A DNA stretch of 64,000 nt from Dyadobacter sp. CY356 (GCF_021440195.1 NZ_JAJTSZ010000001.1:372001-436000); one strand, 5' to 3'. Positions 16,584 to 26,054 are shown, counted from the first letter of the stretch. Notes: generated by a model not told the origin, from the sequence alone. Numbers and translations: made by a program.

Positions 16584-18614
16584 TTACATTTTTAGAATGG
16601 TAAACTCCACGCGGCGGTTTTTCTGGCGGGTTGCTTCTGTGAGGTTACTGGCAATCGGTTTTGCAGGTCCCCAGGCTTTTGTCTGAATTCTTGAACTTCC
16701 TATTCCTTTGGTTACCAGATATTTCTTCACTTCTAAAACCCGGTCTTCCGAAAGTTTTACATTTTTCTTTACGTCGCCCTGGTTATCCGTATGTCCTTCA
16801 AGTAATATTTCCATTTCCGGATATTCATTCATGATGCCTATGATCCGGTCAAGCTCCTGGTATGAAGTTACGGTAATATTGGCACTGCTCTGGGTGAACA
16901 TATTATTGGCGAGCCTGATTTGCTGGCCTGGCTTAACGGCCTGCAAATAAAGATTTTTGTGAATGGTTCTGAATCCCGTTTCATCAACCAGATCAATATC
17001 TTCTGTCGTTGAAAAATAATCTTTCTGACTTGCCGTAATCACATAAGCTTCTTTCAAAGGCAGTATCAGTTTAAATTCACCTGTTTCACCATCAAAAGTG
17101 GTTTTGCTGAATGTTTCTCCTGTTTTGAGAATTTTTGCTGTAATTTCCGCTTTAACCGGTGTGGTTGTTTCAAATTCAAAAACAGAGCCTGTTACGGTCG
17201 CAACCGGGTCTGGTTTAATGGATGGTGTAAGTCTGATCCTGAAAATATCTTCCCTGCCCAAAGTATTGTCCGCAGAGCTGAAATAGCCATAATCTCCGGC
17301 GGCTGGAATATTAAAATAGGAATCGTGTTTGGCAGTATTAATATTCGGGCCAAGGTTTTCCGGTTTTGACCAGTTCAGCCAGGTATCATCCAGACGGTGT
17401 GAAAGAAATACATCCCCGCCGCCATAACCACTTCTGCCTGAGGAAGTAAAATATAATGTTTTGTTGTCCAGTCCTAAAAAAGGGGAATTTTCGTCGCTGG
17501 CACTATTTAATACCAAGCCCATATGTTTAGGCTCCGACCAGCTTTCATCTTCCTTGATAAATGAAACATAAAGATCTTTTTTGCCTTCAGTATCTTTTCG
17601 CTGTACCGACATGATCAGCACATTTCCATGTGGTGAAATGGCAAATTCTGATGCTTCGTTTTCGTTATAAAGGTTTTGAATTTTAATTTCTTTTGGAAAA
17701 CTCCAACCGTTTTTAGTGTAAAATGATTTAGATAATCCATAAACCAAACCTCCGCCAGGCAAATAAACATTGATCAGATAAATGGTTTTTCCATCCGCCG
17801 AAACACCAATAATGGCATTGTCACCGCTGTTATTTACAGGTGGTCCCAGATTAACCGCTTCGGTCCAATTGTTACTTTTATCCAAAGTTGATACCCAGGC
17901 ATCCTGTTTCGATGGAGAACCAATATTTTTTTCATAATCTGCCCGGGTAAAGTATAACGTTCTTCCATCCGCTGAAATGATCGGGTTAATTTCTTGTCCT
18001 TTGCTGTTTACAGCCTTTCCAAGATTTTCTTTCTTCTCATCCTTTAAAGCTGAGGGTGCTACGTTAATAAGTGCTTCAATGGGTTCAGTACCCGAAGAAA
18101 TTCCGATGGCATCAATCTGATTAAAGCCAGCAACTTTTGACGGGTCCAGAATCACCTTTACAGCATTGGCAACAAGATTTTCCTGTTTTGGAAATATGCG
18201 AAGCATCCTTCCTCTGACAGCAATTGGGGCTGCTTTTTCATCATAAAGGAGAAATTCTTTGCCGGCATCGTTGTAGGCATACACCCGGATAACAGCACCG
18301 GGATTAAAATTTTCGGCAATGGCAATTTGTTTCAGCGAAATGGATTCTTTGTAGCCAACTTTAATCCATTCTTCATTCCGCCCGTCGGGCATTGCAGATT
18401 GCCAGGCACACGGACTATATCCAAAATCGGGAAGTTTGTTAGGCTCGTCCAGAATTTGTTTGGAGCGAAAACCCTGGCCGGAATCTTTATTTCTATATTC
18501 GGAAGAATACCCAAGAATTTTATCTGCCCAAAGTACCCGCTGAGCGAACGTTTTTCCGCTTAACAAAAGGATAAGGGTAATGTAAAAACTTAATTTTCTT
18601 CTCAAAAGGCTCAT
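16584..18614 (-). CDS. OmpA-family outer-membrane protein with PD40 propeller repeats
   Basis: I use the ATG at 18614 (676 aa), which starts directly with a signal peptide (MSLLRRKLSFYITLILLL, ending FAQ); upstream ATGs at 18641 and 18683 would bury it. Domains in order: a discoidin-like region (about 25-190), several PD40/WD40-like beta-propeller repeats (about 200-470, for example ISADGRTLYFTRADYE, VSADGKTIYLI, LDNKTLYFTSSGRSGYGGGD), a carboxypeptidase-regulatory-like beta domain (about 475-560), and a C-terminal OmpA domain with LLEGHTDNQG and NRRVEF. The OmpA domain would bind peptidoglycan while the rest faces the periplasm or surface. This architecture is common in Bacteroidota. Its specific role is unknown. 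Confidence 0.85.
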   Translation of the reverse strand: MSLLRRKLSFYITLILLLSGKTFAQRVLWADKILGYSSEYRNKDSGQGFRSKQILDEPNKLPDFGYSPCAWQSAMPDGRNEEWIKVGYKESISLKQIAIAENFNPGAVIRVYAYNDAGKEFLLYDEKAAPIAVRGRMLRIFPKQENLVANAVKVILDPSKVAGFNQIDAIGISSGTEPIEALINVAPSALKDEKKENLGKAVNSKGQEINPIISADGRTLYFTRADYEKNIGSPSKQDAWVSTLDKSNNWTEAVNLGPPVNNSGDNAIIGVSADGKTIYLINVYLPGGGLVYGLSKSFYTKNGWSFPKEIKIQNLYNENEASEFAISPHGNVLIMSVQRKDTEGKKDLYVSFIKEDESWSEPKHMGLVLNSASDENSPFLGLDNKTLYFTSSGRSGYGGGDVFLSHRLDDTWLNWSKPENLGPNINTAKHDSYFNIPAAGDYGYFSSADNTLGREDIFRIRLTPSIKPDPVATVTGSVFEFETTTPVKAEITAKILKTGETFSKTTFDGETGEFKLILPLKEAYVITASQKDYFSTTEDIDLVDETGFRTIHKNLYLQAVKPGQQIRLANNMFTQSSANITVTSYQELDRIIGIMNEYPEMEILLEGHTDNQGDVKKNVKLSEDRVLEVKKYLVTKGIGSSRIQTKAWGPAKPIASNLTEATRQKNRRVEFTILKM

Positions 18615-18800
18615 TCGGGGTGCACTTGCTTGTTGTGTCATTCTATTCTGCCAAGAAAATAATTGTACCGGACTGATTTGCACAATTATTTTCTTAGCAG
18701 TAGGTTTTTAGTTTCAGTTTTAACAATCAATATATTAATAATAAAAGCGCCTTGCAAAACTTTAATACTGTAACCAGTTTTGCATTAAAACGGATCCATA

Positions 18801-20081
18801 TTAATTTTTGGAACCGACCAATAAAATCCAGTCCCATTCCGGTTGTGGGTCCGGTGGTGCTATGGTTGCAAGTTCCGTACGTTTCAGTGCGCCGCCAGCC
18901 CAGCGTCTTCCTGTACGCGGACTATACCATACCGCACTGAATTCGTCACCTGTAAGTTGCGACAGATCTATTCCAAAAGAACGGAAAGTAGGAATATACA
19001 TCATCACCATGCGCTTGTTGGTCAATGCTGAAACTGAAATTTCAGAGCTCTGCGTTGTGTCTGTGACCATTTTCATAGATGCGGCGGGTTCCAGGTAATC
19101 CCAGGGAAGTCCTTTTAATATTTTGACAAGATACTTCATATACTCGCCGCCATCCTTCGTTATATTCGTTTTCCAGGTTGGATTAAAATTTTTGATCGTA
19201 CTCATATGGCAAAAACCGGCAGCAGAATTCAGCAAGGATTCGTAAGCCTGTTTTCTGATTAAAGCAGACTGATCCTTAATCGGGAATTCCGAATTGGCTA
19301 TCAGAAACGGACTTTTCATGGATTTTCCGATGTTTTTCTGCCAGGTTGCCAAAGCTGCATATTCAGAATCTGTCACAGTGGAATCCGGTACAAAGACTTT
19401 TAAATCCGTATGGTTTTGAACCAATGAATCCGGTGGAGAACAGGTCGAAAGCGAAGCAACGAGAAGCTTGTTTGCCGAAGTTTTTTTCAAAACCTCAGTC
19501 AGTGTTTTGGAAAGAAAACCTTTCTGATTTTCCTCTTCACTAACGATCCAGAATATATTAGGGATCTTAGCAAACCGGTTTCCGAGATATTCACCAAAAC
19601 TACGCGAAGATTCTTCTCCCTGTGTTTCAAAAACAACATTCCAGCTTTGACGGGAAACAACCAGCCCAACGGCCATATTCCTTTCTTTCGCCGCTAAAAC
19701 AACTTTTTCCAGATAATCAAAATAGGCCTTATTTGGACTTTTCAGATCATTTTCACCCTGAAATGGTGTTATTTTCTGGAAACTTTTTTGCGTAGGAAGC
19801 GATGGTAAAACGTGAACCAAAACCGTATTGAACGACTGCCCTTTTCTGATATCAAGATATTGTACAGCTTCCGGATAATCCAATTTTCTCAACAGTTGCC
19901 AGGCAACATCAGCAACCACCAAAAATGGTGTATCGGTTTGATCGGTCAGATGTTTTCCATCCGCACTCAGCTTTAATGGATACTGATAAATTTGTGGCGG
20001 ACTTACCGGTTTATTTTCTGCGCTGGCTGCTGTTTTGATATTGAAGAGCAAACTCACAGCCAAAAAAGCCCGGATTATCAT
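18801..20081 (-). CDS. DUF4038 (apiosidase-like) secreted glycoside hydrolase
   Basis: The 426-residue product has a signal peptide (cleaved near TAASA) and then the DUF4038 opening: LKLSADGKHLTDQTDTPFLVVADVAWQL, with YLDIRKGQSFNTVLVHVLP. The barrel carries NIFWIVSEEEN, where a Glu is a candidate acid/base, and the C-terminal part (from about 335) resembles the collagen-binding-like beta domain usually attached (EFSAVWYSPRTGRRW). Characterised relatives cleave apiose or other side-chain sugars from plant polysaccharides. It is a lone enzyme here without SusCD partners, so substrate is open; a role on the cell's own glycan is possible. Confidence 0.8.
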   Translation of the reverse strand: MIIRAFLAVSLLFNIKTAASAENKPVSPPQIYQYPLKLSADGKHLTDQTDTPFLVVADVAWQLLRKLDYPEAVQYLDIRKGQSFNTVLVHVLPSLPTQKSFQKITPFQGENDLKSPNKAYFDYLEKVVLAAKERNMAVGLVVSRQSWNVVFETQGEESSRSFGEYLGNRFAKIPNIFWIVSEEENQKGFLSKTLTEVLKKTSANKLLVASLSTCSPPDSLVQNHTDLKVFVPDSTVTDSEYAALATWQKNIGKSMKSPFLIANSEFPIKDQSALIRKQAYESLLNSAAGFCHMSTIKNFNPTWKTNITKDGGEYMKYLVKILKGLPWDYLEPAASMKMVTDTTQSSEISVSALTNKRMVMMYIPTFRSFGIDLSQLTGDEFSAVWYSPRTGRRWAGGALKRTELATIAPPDPQPEWDWILLVGSKN

Positions 20082-20168
20082 AAGTCCAGGTTACTATTGA
20101 ACTTCTCAGTAAAATTGGGTTTTGTGAAATAATAAATCATTCAGAGCGGGGTGTTTATGGGTTAGACA

Positions 20169-20816
20169 TTAGTTTTTTCGTAATTCTGCGATTGTTTCCA
20201 GTGGATTTTCAGAATTAAAAACAAAACTTCCGGCCACCAGAACATCAGCTCCGTTTTCAACGAGAAAACGTGAGTTATCATTGTTTACGCCTCCATCAAC
20301 TTCTATTTTGAAATCCAGTCCAAGCTCCTCACGCATGCAATTCAGCTTGTAAATTTTCCTGTAAGTGTTTTCAATAAATTTTTGCCCGCCAAATCCCGGA
20401 TTAACCGACATGATCAATACCTGGGAAAGATCCGGCAATATTTCGGACAACATTTCAACCGGTGTATGCGGATTTAAAGCAACACTCGGTAATACACCTA
20501 ACTCCCTGATCAGTTGAACGGTACGATGTAAATGCGGACAAGCTTCGTAATGAACAGTGATAATGGATGCCCCTGCTTTTTTGAAATTTTCCAGATAGCG
20601 ATCTGGTTGTTCAATCATTAAATGGACGTCAAGTGGCTTGGTTGCATGGCGGTTTATTGCCTCACACACGGGAAATCCAAAAGAAATATTTGGAACAAAC
20701 ATGCCATCCATGATATCCACGTGTATGTAATCCGCCTCACTTTTATTCAGCATTTCGATATCACGTTGCAAATTAGCAAAGTCAGCAGCAAGTATGGAAG
20801 GGGCAATCAAAGCCAT
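20169..20816 (-). CDS. rpe: Ribulose-phosphate 3-epimerase
   Basis: The 215-residue TIM-barrel protein has the family landmarks: IAPSILAADFANL at the N-terminus, HVDIMDGMFVPNISFG with metal-binding His and Asp, DVHLMIEQPDRYL, MSVNPGFGGQKFI and IEVDGGVNNDNS. Length is normal for the family. It interconverts ribulose 5-phosphate and xylulose 5-phosphate in the pentose phosphate pathway in the cytoplasm. It lies between the DUF4038 glycosidase and a Uma2 gene, all leftward, with gaps of about 90 bases that do not suggest tight coupling. Confidence 0.95.
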   Translation of the reverse strand: MALIAPSILAADFANLQRDIEMLNKSEADYIHVDIMDGMFVPNISFGFPVCEAINRHATKPLDVHLMIEQPDRYLENFKKAGASIITVHYEACPHLHRTVQLIRELGVLPSVALNPHTPVEMLSEILPDLSQVLIMSVNPGFGGQKFIENTYRKIYKLNCMREELGLDFKIEVDGGVNNDNSRFLVENGADVLVAGSFVFNSENPLETIAELRKN

Positions 20817-20914
20817 AAAAACAAGTCAGTAATGTATAAATCCGGACGAATTTAAAGAATTTCTGCTGTAAGATGAAAATGGTGGGCAAAATGGCTGAAA
20901 ATTGAGATTAGTTT

Positions 20915-21442
20915 CTAGCTAAATATAAAATCAGCCTGGAAATGCAGTCCAGCTAAAAGTCGTGATTCGATTACCTGACTGCCGCTTGCATTGGAAAATA
21001 ATTCAAACTGTCCGTTTTTAAGAAAATAAATCTCAATGGTTTCGTATTCTGGAAAAACGATCCAGTATTCCTTTACACCAAATCTTTCATATAGTTCTTT
21101 CTTTTCTATTGTGTCCAGATGATAAGAGCTTTTGGAAACTATTTCAACTAATAATTCCGGCACTCCTCTGATCCAATCGTCCCCGGCAATTTCCAGGTTT
21201 TCTTTGCTGATAAAAATTAAATCCGGCTGAACACGATTTATATTTTCTTCAAATATTACATCCAAAGGAGCATAATATATCTCACCGTGATCTCCTCTTT
21301 CAACAAAATTTTCAATTATCTTATGAAGTTTTTTTGAAATTTTCTGATGTCGGATTTTGGGACTTGGAAACATAACTTCTTTACCATTTATGATTTGTGT
21401 CAAATCCCAGTCTTGTAGAAAGGCCTCTTCTTTGTAAATCAT
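20915..21442 (-). CDS. Uma2-family (DUF820) restriction-endonuclease-fold protein
   Basis: The 175-residue protein has the Uma2 core: NGKEVMFPSPKIRHQKISKKL, YAPLDVIFEENINRVQPDLIFIS with the conserved PD, and the VPELLVEIVSKSSYHLDTIEKKELYERFGVKEYWIV segment containing the Glu and Lys of the PD-(D/E)XK fold and the family's KxxLYxxxGVxEYW signature. These genes are numerous in Cytophagales and cyanobacteria and their function is not settled. A second, broken copy lies at 35516-36096. It is a single gene upstream-divergent to ligA. Confidence 0.85.
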   Translation of the reverse strand: MIYKEEAFLQDWDLTQIINGKEVMFPSPKIRHQKISKKLHKIIENFVERGDHGEIYYAPLDVIFEENINRVQPDLIFISKENLEIAGDDWIRGVPELLVEIVSKSSYHLDTIEKKELYERFGVKEYWIVFPEYETIEIYFLKNGQFELFSNASGSQVIESRLLAGLHFQADFIFS

Positions 21443-21536
21443 ATTGAGAAATGTTTTTTGTGAAAATACGGAAATCTGTTCAGAAAGCGTACGGCACGTT
21501 GTTATTTTTCAATGCTTCAAAAAATAGAATAAACAC

Positions 21537-21545
21537 TAAATTTGT
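21537..21545 (+). promoter_or_regulatory. Putative -7 element TAAATTTGT for ligA
   Basis: TAAATTTGT fits TAnnTTTG plus pyrimidine and lies about 75 bases upstream of the ligA ATG. A T-rich run, not a clean TTG, is at the -33 position. Confidence 0.4.
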
Positions 21546-21619
21546 GCCCGAAGGCAAAATTGAATGAACCGACATTTCATCAAAAATAATCCAATACCAC
21601 CCGCTAGCCACCAAAAATC

Positions 21620-23707
21620 ATGAACCCGGAAGAACGCATTAACGAACTGATCGAACAGATAGATCATTACAATTTTCAGTATTACCAGGAAAGCATTTCT
21701 GAAATTTCAGATTACGATTTTGATATTTTATTAAAAGAACTGGCGAAGCTGGAAAATGAATATCCGGAATTCAAACGCAGCGATTCGCCAACACAACGGG
21801 TAGGAGGCACGGTAACTAAAAATTTTAATGCTGTTTATCACCGTTATCCCATGTTGTCGCTCGACAATACCTATAACGAACAGGAGCTTCGGGATTTTGA
21901 TGAACGCGTTAGGAAAGGACTGGATGGAGAAGCCTACGAGTATATTTGTGAGCTGAAATTTGATGGTATTTCACTAAGTTTTACATATGAAAACGGGGTT
22001 TTGGTACGGGGCGTAACCCGTGGTGATGGGACGCGTGGTGATGAAATTACGAACAATGTCAAAACAATTAAATCACTTCCGCTGCGTGTGAAAACCAGTA
22101 AAGTGCCTCCAATTTTTGAGATCCGCGGAGAAGGGTTTATGCCTTTTCAATCATTCCAAAAATTAAATGAAGATATGGAAGCGCTTGGGGTTAGTCTTTA
22201 CGCCAACCCGCGTAATGCTGCTTCCGGTTCTTTCAAATTACAGGATTCTGCCGAAACGGCGCGGCGTGCGCTGGATTGTTACATTTATTCATTTCTGAGC
22301 GATGAAACGATTTTTGCCAGTCACGAAGAAAGTTTACTCGCGCTCAAATCCTGGGGTTTCAATACTTCACCAGGTTGGAAAAAAGTGGATAATATCGATG
22401 ACGTGATCGCATACATTCATGAATGGGAAGAAAAACGTGCAACGCTTCCACTGGCGACGGATGGAATTGTGATCAAAATAAATTCATTTGAACAACAGCG
22501 CGAACTGGGTTTTACAGCAAAAAGTCCGCGTTGGGCAATTTCATTTAAATATAAGGCTGAGAATAAACCAGCGATACTAAGATCGGTTAATTTTCAGGTT
22601 GGCCGTACCGGAAATATTACGCCAGTGGCTAATTTATGTGCTGAATCGGAAAGAACTACTCCATATAATAAAGTTAAGGGCGTCCATCTTTCAGGCACTT
22701 ATGTGAAACGGGCGACGCTTCATAATGCCAATGAAATGGAACGTCTGGACATTCAGTTGGGCGATACCGTTTTTGTTGAAAAAAGCGGTGAAATTATTCC
22801 GAAAATTACAGGTGTGGATGTTATCAAACGAGGTTTGTTTACAACCGAACACATCAGTTTTCCTACAAACTGCCCGGAATGTGGTTCAATATTAGCCAGA
22901 AATGAGGGTGAAGTTGCATATTATTGCCCGAATGATAGTGCTTGTCCACCACAACTAAAAGGCCGGATTGAACATTTTATTCACCGGAAGGCGATGAATA
23001 TTGAAAGTTTGGGAGAAGGGAAAATTGAATTGCTTTTTGATACGCATCTGGTAAAAACACCGGCAGATTTGTATGATCTGACTTATGAAAAATTACTCGG
23101 TCTCGAAAAAAATATTGTCAACGAAGAAACCGGGAAAACGAAGAAAATAAGTTTCAGAGAGAAAACGGTTGAAAACATTTTGAAAGGTCTGGAACTATCA
23201 AAATCGGCCCCTTTTAAAAATGTATTATTTGGATTGGGTATCCGCTTTGTAGGTGCAACGGTTGCAGAGAAATTGGCGGCTTATTTTAAAAATATCACTG
23301 CCCTTCGTTCCGCCACTTATGAAGATCTGATTAATGTACCTGAAATTGGCGGAAGAATTGCGCAAAGTGTAATTGCCTATTTTTCAGTTCCGGAAAACCA
23401 GCTGGTGATGGAACGGTTGGAAAAAGCGGGTCTGCAAATGACAACGGATGACAAACCTGTTGAAATGGAAAGTAACCTGCTGGAAGGCAAAACGTTTGTG
23501 ATTTCGGGAGTATTTGCAAATTTTGACCGCGACGAACTGAAACATAAAATTGAAGCCAATGCAGGAAGGATTTTGAGTGGTGTTTCAGGGAAATTAAATT
23601 TCCTTTTGGCAGGTGATAATATGGGCCCGTCGAAGCTGGAAAAGGCGAGAAAACTAGGTGTGACGATTTTGTCCGAAGAAGAATTTTTAGGAATGATTCA
23701 GAAATGA
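21620..23707 (+). CDS. ligA: NAD+-dependent DNA ligase LigA
   Basis: The 695-residue protein shows the full LigA domain order: Ia domain with Tyr-rich NAD contacts (HYNFQYYQE), adenylation domain with the adenylated Lys113 in CELKFDGISL, OB domain, a four-Cys zinc finger (NCPECGS ... YYCPNDSACPP, around 408-435), helix-hairpin-helix repeats (LGIRFVGATVAEKLA, NVPEIGGRIAQ) and a C-terminal BRCT domain (LLEGKTFVISGVFANFDRDEL onward). Length is normal. It seals nicks during replication and repair using NAD+. The neighbouring dapA follows after about 60 bases but has its own promoter-like element. Confidence 0.98.
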   Translation: MNPEERINELIEQIDHYNFQYYQESISEISDYDFDILLKELAKLENEYPEFKRSDSPTQRVGGTVTKNFNAVYHRYPMLSLDNTYNEQELRDFDERVRKGLDGEAYEYICELKFDGISLSFTYENGVLVRGVTRGDGTRGDEITNNVKTIKSLPLRVKTSKVPPIFEIRGEGFMPFQSFQKLNEDMEALGVSLYANPRNAASGSFKLQDSAETARRALDCYIYSFLSDETIFASHEESLLALKSWGFNTSPGWKKVDNIDDVIAYIHEWEEKRATLPLATDGIVIKINSFEQQRELGFTAKSPRWAISFKYKAENKPAILRSVNFQVGRTGNITPVANLCAESERTTPYNKVKGVHLSGTYVKRATLHNANEMERLDIQLGDTVFVEKSGEIIPKITGVDVIKRGLFTTEHISFPTNCPECGSILARNEGEVAYYCPNDSACPPQLKGRIEHFIHRKAMNIESLGEGKIELLFDTHLVKTPADLYDLTYEKLLGLEKNIVNEETGKTKKISFREKTVENILKGLELSKSAPFKNVLFGLGIRFVGATVAEKLAAYFKNITALRSATYEDLINVPEIGGRIAQSVIAYFSVPENQLVMERLEKAGLQMTTDDKPVEMESNLLEGKTFVISGVFANFDRDELKHKIEANAGRILSGVSGKLNFLLAGDNMGPSKLEKARKLGVTILSEEEFLGMIQK

Positions 23708-23730
23708 TGAAGGAATTTGAGTCAGGTAAC

Positions 23731-23739
23731 TAACTTTGT
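23731..23739 (+). promoter_or_regulatory. Putative -7 element TAACTTTGT for dapA
   Basis: TAACTTTGT is a full match to TAnnTTTG followed by T, located 30 bases before the dapA ATG and after the ligA stop. No TTG is seen exactly 19 bases upstream. Confidence 0.5.
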
Positions 23740-23769
23740 GTTTTAAAATCAACAATTATATAAGAAATA

Positions 23770-24660
23770 ATGCCATTGGACGAACGTTTCAAAGGAGTCG
23801 GAGCAGCGCTGATTACACCCTTTGATGAGCATCAGGAAATTGACTACGCTGGGTTAAGAAAGTTAATCGAATTCGTATCTGAGGGAGGCGTGGATTATCT
23901 GGTCGTGCAGGGCACCACCGGCGAATCGCCAACGATCTCGACAGAAGAAAAAAACGAAATTCTGGCATTTTCAAAGAAGCATAATACAAAGGAACTTCCG
24001 ATCGTATATGGCTTGGGTGGAAATGACACGAGATCAGTTTTGGAAACGATCCGAAAGACTGACCTGAACGGAGTAGACGCGATTTTGTCTGTTTGTCCCT
24101 ATTACAATAAACCAACTCAGGAAGGAATTATCGCGCATTTTACGGCCATTGCGGATGCATCGCCGGTGCCGGTTTTGTTATACAATGTTCCTGGTCGCAC
24201 GGTTATCAACATGAAAGCCGAAACAATCCTGAAACTTGCGGAACATCCGAACATTATCGGAATCAAAGATGCAGGCGGAAGTATTGAGCAGAGCATGGAA
24301 CTTGCTGCAAATGCGCCCAAAGATTTTATTCTGCTTTCGGGAGATGATAACCTGGTCACCACTATGGTCAGTGTTGGCTGGCATGGTGTGATTTCTGTGA
24401 TTGCAAATGCTTTCCCCCGTGAATTTACTGATCTGACCTGGCATGCATTGGAGGGAAATTTCAAGGATGCTGCGACTTTGCAACTTGCATTTTTGGAATT
24501 TGACACCTTGTTATACATCGAATCCAATCCGGTTGGAATTAAAAAATGCCTTGAAATTAAAGGTATTTGTAGCTCGGAAGTTCGTTTGCCGTTGTTGAAA
24601 GCATCAGCACAACTGGGTGAAAAATTGGAAAAAGCGATGGTTCGGGAAGGGTTTATGTGA
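23770..24660 (+). CDS. dapA: 4-hydroxy-tetrahydrodipicolinate synthase
   Basis: The 296-residue TIM-barrel aldolase has the DapA active-site set: TTGE at 49-52, Tyr138 in LLYNVPGRT (with Arg143), and Schiff-base Lys166 in NIIGIKDAGG. It condenses pyruvate with aspartate semialdehyde in the lysine/diaminopimelate pathway in the cytoplasm. Full length and undisturbed. The gene is followed at once by the 100-bp repeat array, with its stop about 40 bases before the first unit. Confidence 0.96.
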   Translation: MPLDERFKGVGAALITPFDEHQEIDYAGLRKLIEFVSEGGVDYLVVQGTTGESPTISTEEKNEILAFSKKHNTKELPIVYGLGGNDTRSVLETIRKTDLNGVDAILSVCPYYNKPTQEGIIAHFTAIADASPVPVLLYNVPGRTVINMKAETILKLAEHPNIIGIKDAGGSIEQSMELAANAPKDFILLSGDDNLVTTMVSVGWHGVISVIANAFPREFTDLTWHALEGNFKDAATLQLAFLEFDTLLYIESNPVGIKKCLEIKGICSSEVRLPLLKASAQLGEKLEKAMVREGFM

Positions 24661-24700
24661 TCTCTTTTTTATTGATACGTTTGAGATTGGTCCATAGTTT

Positions 24701-25927
24701 TATGTCACCCTTTCAGGGTTTTTATGAGGCCTGAATTGATGTTTTTCTATAATAATGTCATCCCTTCGGGATTATTGATCCGAGAAGATTTTGATAGTAT
24801 TATGTCACCCTTTCAGGGTTTTCATCAGGCCAGAATTGATGTTTTCTATAATAATTTCATCCCTTCGGGATTGTTGATCAGGAAGATTTTTGATAATTTT
24901 ATATCACCTTTTCAGGGTTTTCATCAGGCTTGAATTGATGTTTTTTTATAATAATGTCATCCCTTCAGGGTTTTCATCAGGCCTGAATTGAAGTTTTTCT
25001 ATAATAATGTCATCCCTTCGGGATTGTTGATCAGGAAGATTTTTGATAATTTTATATCACCCTTTCCGGGTTTTCATCAGGCTTGAATTGATGTTTTTCT
25101 ATAATAATGTCATCCCTTCGGGATTGTTGATCAGGGAAGATTTTGATAGTATTATGTCACCCTTTCAGGGTTTTCATCAGGCCTGAATTGATGTTTTTCT
25201 ATAATAATGTCATCCCTTCGGGATTGTTGATCAGGGAAGATTTTTGATAGTATTATGTCACCCTTTCAGGGTTTTCATCAGGCTTGAATTGATTTTTTCT
25301 ATAATAATGTCATCCCTTTGGGATTGTTGATCAGGGAAGATTTTTGATAATTTCATATCACCCTTTCAGGGTTTTTATGAGACCTGAATTGATGTTTTTC
25401 TATAATAATGTCATCCCTTCGGGATTGTTGATCAGGGAAGATTTTTGATAGTATTATGTCATCCTTTCAGGGTTTTCATCAGGCTTGAATTGATTTTTTC
25501 TATAATAATGTCATCCCTTTGGGATTGTTGATCAGGGAAGATTTTTGATAATTTCATATCACCCTTTTAGGGTTTTCATCAGGCCTGAATTGATTTTTCT
25601 ATAATAATGTCATCCCTTCGGGATTGTTGATAAGGGAAGATTTTGATAGTATTATGTCACCCTTTCAGTGTTTTCATCAGGCCTGAATTGATGTTTTTCT
25701 ATAATAATGTCATCCCTTCGGGATTGTTGATCAGGGAAGATTTTTGATAATTTCATATCACCTTTCAGGGTTTTCATCAGGCCTGAATTGATGTTTTTCT
25801 ATAATAATGTCATCCCTTCGGGATTGTTGATCCGAGAAGTTTTTGATAATTTCATATCACATTTCAGGGTTTTCATCAGGCCTGAATTGATGTTTTTCTA
25901 TAATGATGTCGTCCCTTCGGGATTGTT
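24701..25927. repeat. Tandem array of about twelve 100-bp units with two alternating hairpins
   Basis: The region is made of 100-101 bp units. Each holds hairpin A, core ATCCC-TTC-GGGAT, and about 47 bases later hairpin B, core ACCCT-TTC-AGGGT; both are 5-bp stems closed by a TTC loop. Around them are conserved linkers such as TCATCAGGCCTGAATTGATG, TTTTTCTATAATAATGTC and GATTGTTGATCAGGGAAGAT. Hairpin A occurs 13 times and B 12 times; one unit near 24957-25010 is fused and lacks the A-to-B half. No convincing gene is present: the one sizeable open frame is a by-product of the repeats. Such hairpin families are widespread between Bacteroidota genes, but an ordered array this long is unusual. 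Confidence 0.92.
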
Positions 25928-25987
25928 TCCAAATGAAAAATTCATGTGCATGTCTTGAATACAAAGACTGCATAATATTGAGATGTA

Positions 25988-26054
25988 ACCCCGAAGGGGT
26001 GGTAGTATTGTAGAAAAGCCAAATTCTAACAACATTCCAAAACCCTGAAAGGGT
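25988..26054. repeat. Inverted solitary copies of the array hairpins
   Basis: At 25988-26000 ACCCC-GAA-GGGGT and at 26042-26054 ACCCT-GAA-AGGGT followed by GACATAA are array hairpins in the opposite orientation (GAA instead of TTC loops, and the flank TTATGTC complemented). They close the array on the right. The 1.5-kb gap 24661-26185 holds nothing else that I can recognise. Confidence 0.8.

Noticed and set aside
24724..24933. A 69-codon frame inside the repeat array
   Set aside because: It is a translation of array units with internal repetition and no independent start signal.
24701..25927. CRISPR array
   Set aside because: The whole 100-bp unit is repeated, including the linkers; there are no unique spacers and no cas genes in the window.
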